Source: S5-327 sp965200975 (GTDB taxonomy: Bacteria; Chloroflexota; Dehalococcoidia; Lucifugimonadales; Australimonadaceae). Taken from it: a DNA stretch of 64,000 bases. The stretch lies in assembly GCA_965200975.1 (NCBI GenBank), contig OZ241740.1, positions 1,054,001 through 1,118,000 of the forward strand. Reading direction: 5' to 3'. Shown here piece by piece: positions 23,854-32,300 of this stretch (position 1 is its first letter; each line of letters starts with the position of its first letter). Position numbers and translations under genes: made by a program. The notes under the pieces are model-generated. The model was not told where the DNA came from, did not search any database, and saw nothing but the letters and a program-made list of their open reading frames with translations.

Positions 23854-24909
23854 ATGGCCTGGACGATGCCCGAGAGTGAGCGAGCGTTCCACCAGGAGTT
23901 GGACGACGAGAACATCAATCCGTTGTGGGTTATGCATGCGAATCCGCCGGAGCGCCCGAAGCTTGCGCCCTACGTGTGGCGCTGGTCGCGGATGCGTGAA
24001 CTCGCCATGCAGGCCGGCGATCTGCCTAGCCTGAGGGGCCAGGGCTTCCGCCGCGCGCTTACGATGCGCAATCCCGGACTCAAGAGTTCGCTCGCCAGCG
24101 CCACCAAGACGATGTCCGCCGCCGTGCAGATTGTGTGGCCGGGGGAGATCGCCGAGGCGCACCGTCACACCGCCGCCGCCATACGGTTCGTCATCGAGGG
24201 CGAGGGCGCCTTCACGGTGCAGGACGGCGAGCGGTTCCGCATGCAGGAGGGCGACCTCGTGCTCACGCCCAGCTGGGCCTGGCATGACCACAACAACCCG
24301 GAGGACAAGCCTGTCATCTGGCTCGACTGCCTCGACGCCCCTATGGTCGGCTACTTCGACGCTATGTTCCAGGAGCCGTTCCCCGAGGATGTGCAGCCCG
24401 TCACCAAACCGGTCGGCTTCACCAATGCCGCAATCGGCAACGGCCTGATGCGGGCCAAGATGAAGGACGTAGTCGGCGGGACGCTGCCCATCACCTACCG
24501 GTGGAACGACGCCTACGGCGCCCTGCTCGGCTACGGAGAGGAAGACCCCTATGACGGCGTCATGATGGAGTACTCGAACCCGGTGACCGGCGGCCACAGC
24601 ATGCCCACGCTGGCGCTCAAACTGCAGCGCCTTGCCCCGGGCGTCCGCACCGCCGCCCACCGACACACCTCCAGCGTCGTGTATCACGTCGCCAAGGGCG
24701 AGGGATACTCGATTATCGACGGCAAGCGGCTCGACTGGTCGAAGGGCGACACGTTCGTGCTGCCGTCGTGGCTCGCCCACGAACATGGGACGGACTCGTC
24801 CGACGACGCAGTGCTGTTCTCGATGAGCGACCTGCCCATCGTCGAGGCGATGGGCCTCTACCGTGAAGAGGAGGTCGCAGCGCAAGAGGTCGTGGGCGTC
24901 ATCGATTAG
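23854..24909 (+). CDS. gentisate-1,2-dioxygenase-like bicupin
   Basis: A 351-residue bicupin of the gentisate/salicylate dioxygenase group. The first cupin carries EAHRHTAAAIRFVIEGEGAF near residue 103 with the His pair HRH, and PSWAWHDHNNP with another. The second repeats the pattern as TAAHRHTSSVVYHVAKGEGY near residue 265 and PSWLAHEHGTDSSD. Ring-cleaving enzymes of this group bind Fe(II) in the first domain. AAGGAGCGAC precedes the ATG. Its position between FAH and an oxidoreductase matches the gentisate pathway, where FAH-type hydrolases act downstream; this is inference. Confidence 0.85.
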   Translation: MAWTMPESERAFHQELDDENINPLWVMHANPPERPKLAPYVWRWSRMRELAMQAGDLPSLRGQGFRRALTMRNPGLKSSLASATKTMSAAVQIVWPGEIAEAHRHTAAAIRFVIEGEGAFTVQDGERFRMQEGDLVLTPSWAWHDHNNPEDKPVIWLDCLDAPMVGYFDAMFQEPFPEDVQPVTKPVGFTNAAIGNGLMRAKMKDVVGGTLPITYRWNDAYGALLGYGEEDPYDGVMMEYSNPVTGGHSMPTLALKLQRLAPGVRTAAHRHTSSVVYHVAKGEGYSIIDGKRLDWSKGDTFVLPSWLAHEHGTDSSDDAVLFSMSDLPIVEAMGLYREEEVAAQEVVGVID

Positions 24910-24960
24910 AAGTAAAAGCAAGGGCCTCGCTTGGTTGCAGAGAGGCAGGGAGACCACTAA

Positions 24961-26202
24961 ATGACCACAGGCCAATCAACCAGGCCCCTCAAAATGGGCG
25001 TCATCGGAGTCGGCGTCGGGGCTACGCAGATTATGCCCAACATGGAGAGCCTCGACGAGATCGACCTCATGGCTGCGGCGGACACCAACCCGCGCGTCCG
25101 CGAGGCGTTCCAGGCCCGCTTCCCTGAGGCCCGCGTCTACGATAGCGCAGAGGCCCTCTGCGCCGACCCGGACGTCGAGGCGGTCTGGATCGCGACTCCC
25201 AACAACTGGCACAGCCCCCACACGGTGCTCGCCGCCAACTCCGGGAAGCACGTGGTCTCGGAGAAGCCGATGGCGCTCAATATGCAAGAGGCCGAGGCGA
25301 TGGTCGAGGCGGCGGACCGCAACAACGTCAAGCTGCTCTGCGGGCACACCCTCGGGTTCAGTCCGCCTGTTATGGAGATGCGCCGCATCATTCAGTCGGG
25401 CGAGCTTGGCCCGCTCAGAGCGCTCAACAACTGGGCGTTCACCGACTGGATGCTCCAGGCGCGCCAACCGGAAGAGCTCGATGAATCGGTTGGCGGCGGC
25501 GTGCTCTACCGGCAGGGCCCGCACCAGCTCGATAGCCTGCGTCTACTTGGCGGCGGCATGGTTACGACCATCCGCGGCACGACCGGCAAGTGGTGGCCCG
25601 AGCGCCACGCCGTCGGCTACTACTCCGCCTTCATGGAATTCGAAAACGGCGCCACCGCAACCGTTACGAACAACGGCTACGGCTACTCGATGACCGCCGA
25701 CCTCACGCCGTGGAGCGACGAACAGGGCCGCGGACTCATCGAGGGATACACGCACGACGATCGCGTGCGCATCCGCGCCGAACTCAAAGACGGCACTCGC
25801 GACGAATTCGAAGCGAAAGACTCGCTCCGCATAGGCTCCGACCACGAACGCCGGTTTTGGCGCGAAACTCCCAGGGAGACGCCGCCCTGGCGGCCCGCCA
25901 ACCTCGGCATCCTCGTCGCCACCTGCGAGCGGGGCGACCTGCGGCAGTCGCGCTACGGCCTCTATGTCTACAAGGACGGCGGCGTGGAAGACCGCGCTCT
26001 CTCGATCTCTCGCTATCAGGCTGGCCGGGAAGACCTGATGGAGCTGTACAACGCAATCCGCAACGACGCTCCGGTCTACCACGATGGACGATGGGGAATG
26101 GCGACGCTCGAGCTCATCACCGGCATCATGGAGTCGTCCCGCACTGGCAAGGATGTGATTCTCACGCATCAGGTTCCCATGGCGGAAGATTACGGTAGAT
26201 AG
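24961..26202 (+). CDS. Gfo/Idh/MocA family oxidoreductase
   Basis: A 413-residue NAD(P)-binding dehydrogenase. The nucleotide fold opens MGVIGVGVGATQIMPNM, followed by EAVWIATPNNWHSPHT and the EKP motif HVVSEKPMALNMQEAEAM near residue 95. The C-terminal half has GGGVLYRQGPHQLDSLRLLG, keeping the family GPHxxD that its paralog at 16904 has lost. GGGAGACC precedes the ATG. It is the third gene of the FAH-led run, 51 bases after the cupin gene and 36 bases before Rieske R3. Confidence 0.88.
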   Translation: MTTGQSTRPLKMGVIGVGVGATQIMPNMESLDEIDLMAAADTNPRVREAFQARFPEARVYDSAEALCADPDVEAVWIATPNNWHSPHTVLAANSGKHVVSEKPMALNMQEAEAMVEAADRNNVKLLCGHTLGFSPPVMEMRRIIQSGELGPLRALNNWAFTDWMLQARQPEELDESVGGGVLYRQGPHQLDSLRLLGGGMVTTIRGTTGKWWPERHAVGYYSAFMEFENGATATVTNNGYGYSMTADLTPWSDEQGRGLIEGYTHDDRVRIRAELKDGTRDEFEAKDSLRIGSDHERRFWRETPRETPPWRPANLGILVATCERGDLRQSRYGLYVYKDGGVEDRALSISRYQAGREDLMELYNAIRNDAPVYHDGRWGMATLELITGIMESSRTGKDVILTHQVPMAEDYGR

Positions 26203-26238
26203 GCGGCCATACCGAACAGTTCCAGGGGAGGCGGCGAG

Positions 26239-27504
26239 ATGCTAAGCGCAGCGCAGAACGAACGGCTGACACGAGTAGGCCCCGGCACGCCAATGGGCGA
26301 GCTGCTTCGCCGCTACTGGCACCCCATCGCCCCCAGCGCGGAACTCAACGCGGACAACCCCACCAAGGAAATGCGTCTTCTTGGGGAGGATCTGGTTCTC
26401 TACCGCGACGCCACGGGGAAGCTTGGCCTCATCGAGCCGTCGTGCGCGCACAGGAAGGCGAACCTCTCCTACGGCGTTCCCGAAGAGAACGGCATTCGGT
26501 GCGCGTACCACGGCTGGGTATTCAACGAGCAAGGCCAGTGCGTCGACCAGCCCTCCGAGCCGGAGGGGTCGAAATTCAAGGACAAGGTGCGCATCAAGGC
26601 GTATCCCGTTCAGGAGAAGGCCGGCGTCGTGTTCGCCTATATGGGGCCGCAGCCTGCTCCGATGCTGCCCAGGTGGGACCTTCTCGAATGGGAGAACGTC
26701 GAGCGCTGGATCGTGGCTATGGAGCTCCCCTGCAACTGGCTGCAGTGCATGGACAACTCGCTCGACCCTGTGCACTTCGAGTGGCTGCACAACTACTGGG
26801 GCTCCTACGTTCTGGGCATGGAGAAGCCGCCCGAAGAGCGGGAGGCCTGGAAGCTGCAGATGCAGGGCGACGGCGCCCGCGGACGCCACGAGGTGAAGGT
26901 CGGGTTCGACCGGTTCGACTACGGCGTCATCAAGCGCCGGCTGATGCAAGGCGACACAGAGGAGAACGAGTGGTGGCGCATTGGCCATCCGGTGCTCTTC
27001 CCCAACATCCTGCGCGTTGGGCAGCAACGCAACCACGGATTTCAGATGCGCGTGCCGATGGACGACACGCACACCTACCACATCGTGCTGCGCGTCCGCG
27101 TTCCCGAACCCGGCGCAGTGATCGAGCAGACCGAAGTGCCTTACAAGTATGAGAACGTGTTCAAGGAGAACGGGCGCATCCGCGCCGACTGGGTGCTCGG
27201 CCAGGACCAGGCCGCCTGGATTATGCAGGGCCCCATCTCCGACCGCACTACCGAGAAGCTCGGCGTTACGGATGTCGGCATCATCCTCTACCGCAAGATA
27301 CTCGAAGAGCAGATGCAGATAGTCGAGGACGGCGGCGAACCGATGAATGTGCACCGCGTCGACCGGGGAGTCATCACGCTTCCCCAGGAGCATTCGTACT
27401 ACCCCGGCTACACCGTGACCGGCGGCCCGTTCAGGGAGAAGCCCAACCTGAAGCCGCTCGTCGAGGCTCAGCTCGCTCCTGAAATCGACGCCAACTTTGC
27501 CTGA
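26239..27504 (+). CDS. Rieske ring-hydroxylating oxygenase alpha-type subunit (R3)
   Basis: A 421-residue Rieske oxygenase with cluster ligands Cys69/His71 (SCAHRKA) and Cys88/His91 (CAYHGW), and the iron motif NSLDPVHFEWLH. Compared with R2 it carries an insertion in the catalytic domain (GMEKPPEEREAWKLQM). GGGGAGGCGGCG precedes the ATG. It closes the FAH-cupin-Gfo/Idh-Rieske run and probably performs the first oxygenation of that pathway, with redox partners encoded elsewhere. Confidence 0.9.
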   Translation: MLSAAQNERLTRVGPGTPMGELLRRYWHPIAPSAELNADNPTKEMRLLGEDLVLYRDATGKLGLIEPSCAHRKANLSYGVPEENGIRCAYHGWVFNEQGQCVDQPSEPEGSKFKDKVRIKAYPVQEKAGVVFAYMGPQPAPMLPRWDLLEWENVERWIVAMELPCNWLQCMDNSLDPVHFEWLHNYWGSYVLGMEKPPEEREAWKLQMQGDGARGRHEVKVGFDRFDYGVIKRRLMQGDTEENEWWRIGHPVLFPNILRVGQQRNHGFQMRVPMDDTHTYHIVLRVRVPEPGAVIEQTEVPYKYENVFKENGRIRADWVLGQDQAAWIMQGPISDRTTEKLGVTDVGIILYRKILEEQMQIVEDGGEPMNVHRVDRGVITLPQEHSYYPGYTVTGGPFREKPNLKPLVEAQLAPEIDANFA

Positions 27505-27552
27505 CGTCGCCCTGACCGCGAGAGCGTCGGTTGAGGAGAGCGCGCGCAGGTA

Positions 27553-27595
27553 TGGTATGCTTGCGGCTTGTCCCGGTTAGCCGGGGCGTTTTTCA
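27553..27595 (+). promoter_or_regulatory. speD leader: extended -10 and small 5' hairpin
   Basis: TGG-TATGCT (27553-27561) is a likely extended -10. Just downstream, CCCGG (27572-27576) and CCGGG (27581-27585) form a five-base-pair stem followed by GCG and five T. The hairpin would lie near the very 5' end of the speD transcript, ahead of the ribosome binding site GTAGGAGAG. Confidence 0.4.
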
Positions 27596-27613
27596 CGTAG
27601 GAGAGAGGGCTGC

Positions 27614-28027
27614 ATGCATCTTGTTATCGATGGCCGCGACTGCGACCCTGCACGGCTTTCCGACCCGGAGACAGTGCGGACGTTCCTGGACGAGTTTCCC
27701 GACCGCATCCGAATGACCAAGATAACGCCGCCCGCGGTGTACACCTACCGGGGGCCGACGCCGGAGGACTGGGGAGTCTCGGGGTTCGTGATCATTGCGG
27801 AGAGCCACATTAGCGTCCACACGTTTCCCGACCGCGGCTACGTCAATATCGACGTCTTCTCGTGCAAGGAGTTCGACAGCGAGCAGGCGCTGAGCGAGGT
27901 GCGCGAACTATTCGCTATTGACGATGTGCGTTCGTGGGTGCTCGATCGCGGGCTGGAGCACCTGGAGCCGGCCACGGCCAGGCAAGTTGTCGAGGCCGAG
28001 CGCGAGGCCGTGCGCCAGCGCGTCTAG
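27614..28027 (+). CDS. speD: S-adenosylmethionine decarboxylase family proenzyme (SpeD-like)
   Basis: A 137-residue pyruvoyl enzyme precursor. Self-cleavage should occur at the Glu-Ser of AESHISVHTFPDRGY near residue 60, where Ser becomes the pyruvoyl group. The catalytic Cys block is IDVFSCKEFD near residue 80. Length and motifs match the short bacterial (class 1B) type. Some SpeD-like proteins decarboxylate arginine or ornithine instead of S-adenosylmethionine, and the adjoining agmatinase-like gene makes that possible here. The start codon follows GTAGGAGAG. The speB-like gene begins 16 bases after the stop. Confidence 0.88.
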   Translation: MHLVIDGRDCDPARLSDPETVRTFLDEFPDRIRMTKITPPAVYTYRGPTPEDWGVSGFVIIAESHISVHTFPDRGYVNIDVFSCKEFDSEQALSEVRELFAIDDVRSWVLDRGLEHLEPATARQVVEAEREAVRQRV

Positions 28028-28043
28028 CCCCGGGAGTCTGTCC

Positions 28044-28916
28044 GTGCTCCCTGGCTCATGGCCTACAACGCCTTCTACCTTCCTGGCGCTCGATCCAGCC
28101 GAACACTCGCTTGAGCGCTCGCAGTGGGTAATGCTGCCCGTTCCCTACGAGGCTACGACGAGCTACCGGAAAGGGACGCAGGCTGGGCCGACGGCGATCA
28201 TCAGAGCCTCGGCGGAAATGGAAGACTACGACACGGAGCTCGGCTTCGAGCCGTGCGGCGCCGGCATCCACACGGCCCCGCCGCTCGAGCCTGCTTTTGG
28301 CAGCCCCGGCGCTATGGCTGAGCGCGTCGCGGAGGCTGTCGGCGCGTATACGGACGCCGGAAAGCGCGTGGCGATGCTCGGCGGCGAGCACTCGATATCA
28401 TCGGGCGCCGTCGCTGCGCTGGCGGCGCGGCATTCCGGTCTGAGCGTTTTGGTGTTCGACGCGCAGGCCGACCTGCGGGACGAGTACCAGGGGTCGCGGC
28501 ACAGCCACGCGTGCGCTGCGCGCCGGATGCTCGACCACGCTCCCGCGACGATCGTCGGCGTGCGGAGCATGACCGCCGGCGAGGCGGCGTTTGCGGCGGA
28601 GCGAGGCGTGAGGGTGTTTCCTCGCGGGCCGGAGCCTATCGCGGACATCGAGGCGGTAGTCGGTTCGCTGAGCGGCGACGTGTATGTTTCGTTCGACCTT
28701 GACGCGTTTGACCCCTCGCTTATGGCGGCTGTGGGCTCCCCAGAGCCCGGCGGGCTGGGTTGGTGGGAAGCGCTGCGGATACTGCGCGCAGTGAGCGAGC
28801 GCCGGCGCATCGTCGGTTTCGACATTGTGGAGCTAGCGCCGGTCGAGGGGCCGGAATCGTGCGCGTATACGGCGGCCAAGCTCGCGTACAAGCTCATCGG
28901 CTACGCCGCCGCGTAG
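28044..28916 (+). CDS. speB: agmatinase / ureohydrolase family protein (SpeB-like)
   Basis: A 290-residue ureohydrolase, probably releasing urea from agmatine or aminopropylagmatine to give putrescine or spermidine. Visible blocks are YRKGTQAGPTAIIRAS near residue 41, GGEHSISSG with metal ligand His116, FDAQADLRDEY near residue 138, SRHSHACAARR, and VSFDLDAFDPS with two Asp ligands. The second metal motif is normally DAHxD; here it reads DAQAD, so a His ligand is replaced by Gln141 (codon CAG at 28464-28466). The GTG at 28044 is chosen because GGGAG lies seven bases upstream. It is co-transcribed with speD. Confidence 0.85.
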   Translation: MLPGSWPTTPSTFLALDPAEHSLERSQWVMLPVPYEATTSYRKGTQAGPTAIIRASAEMEDYDTELGFEPCGAGIHTAPPLEPAFGSPGAMAERVAEAVGAYTDAGKRVAMLGGEHSISSGAVAALAARHSGLSVLVFDAQADLRDEYQGSRHSHACAARRMLDHAPATIVGVRSMTAGEAAFAAERGVRVFPRGPEPIADIEAVVGSLSGDVYVSFDLDAFDPSLMAAVGSPEPGGLGWWEALRILRAVSERRRIVGFDIVELAPVEGPESCAYTAAKLAYKLIGYAAA

Positions 28917-28931
28917 CGTCTCTTTCAATCG

Positions 28932-30152
28932 CTAGCAGGGAGGCATCCCCTGCTCCGACCATACGGGCTGCATCGGTTCCGCGCGCTCGGAGCCCTCGCC
29001 GTTCTGCGCAGCCGCCTCTGCTTGCTCAGCGGCCTGGGCGGACTCTTCCTCCGCCGCCGCCTTGCGGACAGCCTCCTCGCGCTCCTCGCGCCGTTGCCGT
29101 ATCCGCCGCCCGTAGTGGACTGCGAGCGCGTGGATGACTCCCATAGTCGGCACGCCAAGCAGGGCGCCCGCAAGGCCCGCGAACCGTGCGCCGAGCACCA
29201 CAGCGATGATGACCAGCATCGCGGGCATCCGGACGGCGTGCCCCAGAATGCGCGGGCTTAGCAGGTTCAGCATCACCTGCTGAATGAACACCAGCACTGC
29301 CGCCACGATGATGAAGGTGATGAAGTCGCCGGCGATCGCTGCGACGACCAGCGGCAGCACAAGGGCGAGCCAGTCGCCGACAAACGGCACTGCAAGCAGG
29401 ATGCTCGAGACGAGGGCGACGGGCAGCGCGGCGGGCAGGCCGGTCCACATCATCACCGCCGCAGTGCCGACGCCGTAGATCATCGAAATCAGAAGCATCC
29501 CCCGCACGTAGCCGTAGAACGTGTCGTCGATCGTCCGCAGCACGAATCGCGCCTCTTGTTCAGCCGCGGGGGGCAGCACCTTCAGCGCTTCGAACAGCCG
29601 CCGTCCTCCGTCGAGGACGATGTAGAAAGAGATGACGACCACCAGCGAGGCTGCAAAGACGAGGGACACGATGTTTTGGAGGATGCGCACCGCGTTGCTG
29701 GCGATGATGTCGACTGTCCGATTGGCCAGTTCGCTGAGCGACTCCAGTTCCACAAGGTTCTGGAGCTTGAATTGGATGCCTGCTCGGCGCAGCTGCTCCT
29801 CGATCGTCGCCACGTATTCGGGGGCCCTGTCCACGTACTCGGGGGCGATCGCCGCAAGGTCGTTTACCTGATCTACGAGGGAAGGGATAACGAGGAATCC
29901 GACGATGCCAGCCCCGGTGATAAGAATGGCGTACACGATGACGATGGCCAGGGGGCGATTCATATGGGGGACGCGCATCACGCCGTTCACCATATGAATG
30001 ACCAGCGAACCGACGATGTACGCGAGGAAGAAGATGAGCAGCAGGTCGCCAAGGAAGTCCCAAATACGGTTCAGCGCATTGAAGAGGTAGACGATGGCGC
30101 TGAGCGCAATCAGTATGACGGCGGCTCGGTACCAGGCGCTGCGTTCAGCCAT
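28932..30152 (-). CDS. AI-2E family transporter (PerM-type permease)
   Basis: A 406-residue membrane protein of the AI-2 exporter/PerM family. Helices come in the usual order: AVILIALSAIVYLFNAL and LLLIFFLAYIVGSLVIHMV, then IVIVYAILITGAGIVGFLVI; a long hydrophilic segment (DQVNDLAAIAPEYVDR to NRTVDIIA) precedes another five or so helices, including YGVGTAAVMMWTGLPAALPV. The C-terminal tail from residue 355 is highly charged (RRIRQRREEREEAVRKAA) and probably forms a cytoplasmic coiled coil. The substrate is uncertain; family members move signals or Na/H. It is convergent with speB across 15 bases. Confidence 0.88.
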   Translation of the reverse strand: MAERSAWYRAAVILIALSAIVYLFNALNRIWDFLGDLLLIFFLAYIVGSLVIHMVNGVMRVPHMNRPLAIVIVYAILITGAGIVGFLVIPSLVDQVNDLAAIAPEYVDRAPEYVATIEEQLRRAGIQFKLQNLVELESLSELANRTVDIIASNAVRILQNIVSLVFAASLVVVISFYIVLDGGRRLFEALKVLPPAAEQEARFVLRTIDDTFYGYVRGMLLISMIYGVGTAAVMMWTGLPAALPVALVSSILLAVPFVGDWLALVLPLVVAAIAGDFITFIIVAAVLVFIQQVMLNLLSPRILGHAVRMPAMLVIIAVVLGARFAGLAGALLGVPTMGVIHALAVHYGRRIRQRREEREEAVRKAAAEEESAQAAEQAEAAAQNGEGSERAEPMQPVWSEQGMPPC

Positions 30153-30215
30153 TAGCGCGCTCTCCGCGTATGAGACGGCGCGGGGCTGCGCCGGACGGGT
30201 GGACGATGCAGGGAA

Positions 30216-32252
30216 TCATTGGTCGAGCAGGCCTGCGAGGACGCTCGGGTCGCTTGTGGGCAGATCGCATGCGTACGCGTGACACACATACGCGGTCGGC
30301 GCGTGGGCTGTGCGGCCTTCGCTGAGCGGCGAGGGGAAGGGGTGCGGGTCGTTGGGCGCTATGCCCAGGAAGGCGGCGGTCGGCAGGTAGCGCTCCCGCA
30401 GCGGCGCGAGCAGGGCGCGCGTCGCATCGTGCGCGGGGTCGCCGGCGATGACGATCTCCGTGGGCGAGGCCAGGCGCAGCTCAATGGCGCGGAGCCAATT
30501 GCCGAACCCCAGCGGGGCCCGTGATGCGAGCGGAGCGGCGCCGCGGAGCAGGCGCGACGCCTTCTCGGCGTACTCCTCTTCGCCGGTGAGCGCGGCGAGC
30601 CGCAGCAGCGCTTCCGCGGCGGCGGAGCTTCCGCTTGGAACGGCGTTGTCGAATGTGTGGCGGGGCCGCACGATGAGCTCCTCGTGGTCGGTCCCGACAT
30701 CGTAAAACGTCCCGTCGGAGTCGTCCCAGAAGAGACGGAGCATATCGGCGGCCAATTGGCGAGCCTCTGCGAGCCACCGGCGCGAGAACGTCGCCGCGTG
30801 CAGGGACAAGAGCCCGTTGATAAGCAGGGCGTAGTCTTCGAGGTAGGCGGGCAGGCTTGCGCGGCCGTCCTTCCAGGAGCGGAGCAGGCGTCCGTCGCGA
30901 CGGAGCTCGCGCAGGAGGAAGTCCGCGTTCAGCTCCGCAGTTTGCATGTAGTCGGAACGGTCGAGAACGAACGCTGCTTCGGCCAGGGCGCGCAGTGCAA
31001 GGCTGTTCCATGCCGCCAGAACCTTGTCGTCGGTGGCGGGCGGAACGCGTTTGGCGCGCTCTTGCAGCAGGACTTGCCCCATAGGGGCGAGCCGTTCGGC
31101 GAGTTCGCCGGCGCTCAGCCCCAAATCCGAGGCGGCGTAGGCGAGGCTGTCCGGCGCGTAGAGGATGTTTCGGCCCTCGAAGTTGCCGTGCGGAGTAACG
31201 CCGTAATAGCGGATGAACGCGCGGGATTCGGGGCCGAGCAGGCTCTCTATCTCACCCAGCGACCACACGTAATACTTGCCCTCGATTCCCTCGCTATCGG
31301 CGTCCTGCGACGAGTAGAACCCGCCGTCGGGGTGGCGGAGGTCGCGCAGGATATAGTCCAGCGTCTCTTGTGCGACACGGCGGTAGAGAGGGCTGCCCGT
31401 GGCCTGGTGCGCCTGAAGGTAGAGCGACGCAAGCAGAGCGTTGTCGTACAGCATCTTCTCGAAATGAGGAACGAGCCAGAACGGGTCGGTTGAGTAGCGG
31501 GCGAACCCTCCCCCGAGATGATCGTAGATGCCGCCGCCGGCCATATGCTGCAACGAGATTTCGACCATCTCCCGCGCGTGTTCCTGGCGAGTGCGCGCGT
31601 AGTAGCGCAGCAGGAACTCGAGAGGCATCGACTGCGGGAACTTGGGAGCGCCGCCGAAGCCGCCGTGTTCGGCGTCGAACATCGAAGCGAGCCCGTGGTA
31701 AGCGTCGTCCAGCGTCGACTCCGTGAGCGCATCGTTGGGCAAGTCCATCCGGGCTGAGGAGCGGATGCTTTCGGTGAGGATGCGGGCGTTCTCGAGCACG
31801 GAGTCGCGGCGGACGCGGTAGGCGTCGGCGACAGCGTCGATGACGCGGGGCCACGAGGGCATGCCGGCGCGGTCGGCGGGAGGGAAGTACGTGCCTGCGT
31901 AGAACGGGCGGCCGTCCGGCAGGAGGAATACGTTCAGCGGCCAGCCGCCATGCCCATGCATCTGGAGCATGGCCTCCATGTAGATGCCGTCGATGTCGGG
32001 CCTCTCCTCGCGGTCGACCTTGATAGCGACGAGCAGGTCGTTCATCTTGCGAGCGATCGCCTCGTCCTCGAACGACTCGCGCTCCATCACATGGCACCAG
32101 TGGCACGCCGCATAGCCGATGGACACGAGCACAGGCTTGTCCTCGGCTTTCGCTCTTGCGAACGCTTCCGGGCCCCAGGGCTGCCAGTCGACCGGGTTAT
32201 GGGCGTGCTGGAGCAGGTAGGGCGATGTTTCATTGATGAGCTGGTTGGGCAT
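30216..32252 (-). CDS. thioredoxin-domain protein, YyaL/SSP411 (DUF255) family
   Basis: A 678-residue protein. The N-terminal thioredoxin-like domain carries the family start NETSPYLLQHAHNPVDW and the pair ACHWCHVMERESFED near residue 49, then VAIKVDREERPDIDGIYM. The remaining 450 residues form an alpha/alpha barrel similar to glycoside hydrolases or epimerases: GGFGGAPKFPQSMP near residue 200, then SQDADSEGIEGKYYVW and PPATDDKVLAAWNSLAL. The family is widespread but its reaction is unknown. It stands alone between two membrane-protein genes, and the start has only a weak ribosome binding site. Confidence 0.9.
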   Translation of the reverse strand: MPNQLINETSPYLLQHAHNPVDWQPWGPEAFARAKAEDKPVLVSIGYAACHWCHVMERESFEDEAIARKMNDLLVAIKVDREERPDIDGIYMEAMLQMHGHGGWPLNVFLLPDGRPFYAGTYFPPADRAGMPSWPRVIDAVADAYRVRRDSVLENARILTESIRSSARMDLPNDALTESTLDDAYHGLASMFDAEHGGFGGAPKFPQSMPLEFLLRYYARTRQEHAREMVEISLQHMAGGGIYDHLGGGFARYSTDPFWLVPHFEKMLYDNALLASLYLQAHQATGSPLYRRVAQETLDYILRDLRHPDGGFYSSQDADSEGIEGKYYVWSLGEIESLLGPESRAFIRYYGVTPHGNFEGRNILYAPDSLAYAASDLGLSAGELAERLAPMGQVLLQERAKRVPPATDDKVLAAWNSLALRALAEAAFVLDRSDYMQTAELNADFLLRELRRDGRLLRSWKDGRASLPAYLEDYALLINGLLSLHAATFSRRWLAEARQLAADMLRLFWDDSDGTFYDVGTDHEELIVRPRHTFDNAVPSGSSAAAEALLRLAALTGEEEYAEKASRLLRGAAPLASRAPLGFGNWLRAIELRLASPTEIVIAGDPAHDATRALLAPLRERYLPTAAFLGIAPNDPHPFPSPLSEGRTAHAPTAYVCHAYACDLPTSDPSVLAGLLDQ

Positions 32253-32300
32253 AGTAAGGATGCGCCTCGGCGGAACGGATGCGTCGTTTCGGCGTCTAGG

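Noticed and set aside
27504..27613. A known SAM riboswitch ahead of speD
   Set aside because: The 109-base gap shows only a five-base-pair hairpin and no recognisable SAM aptamer core.
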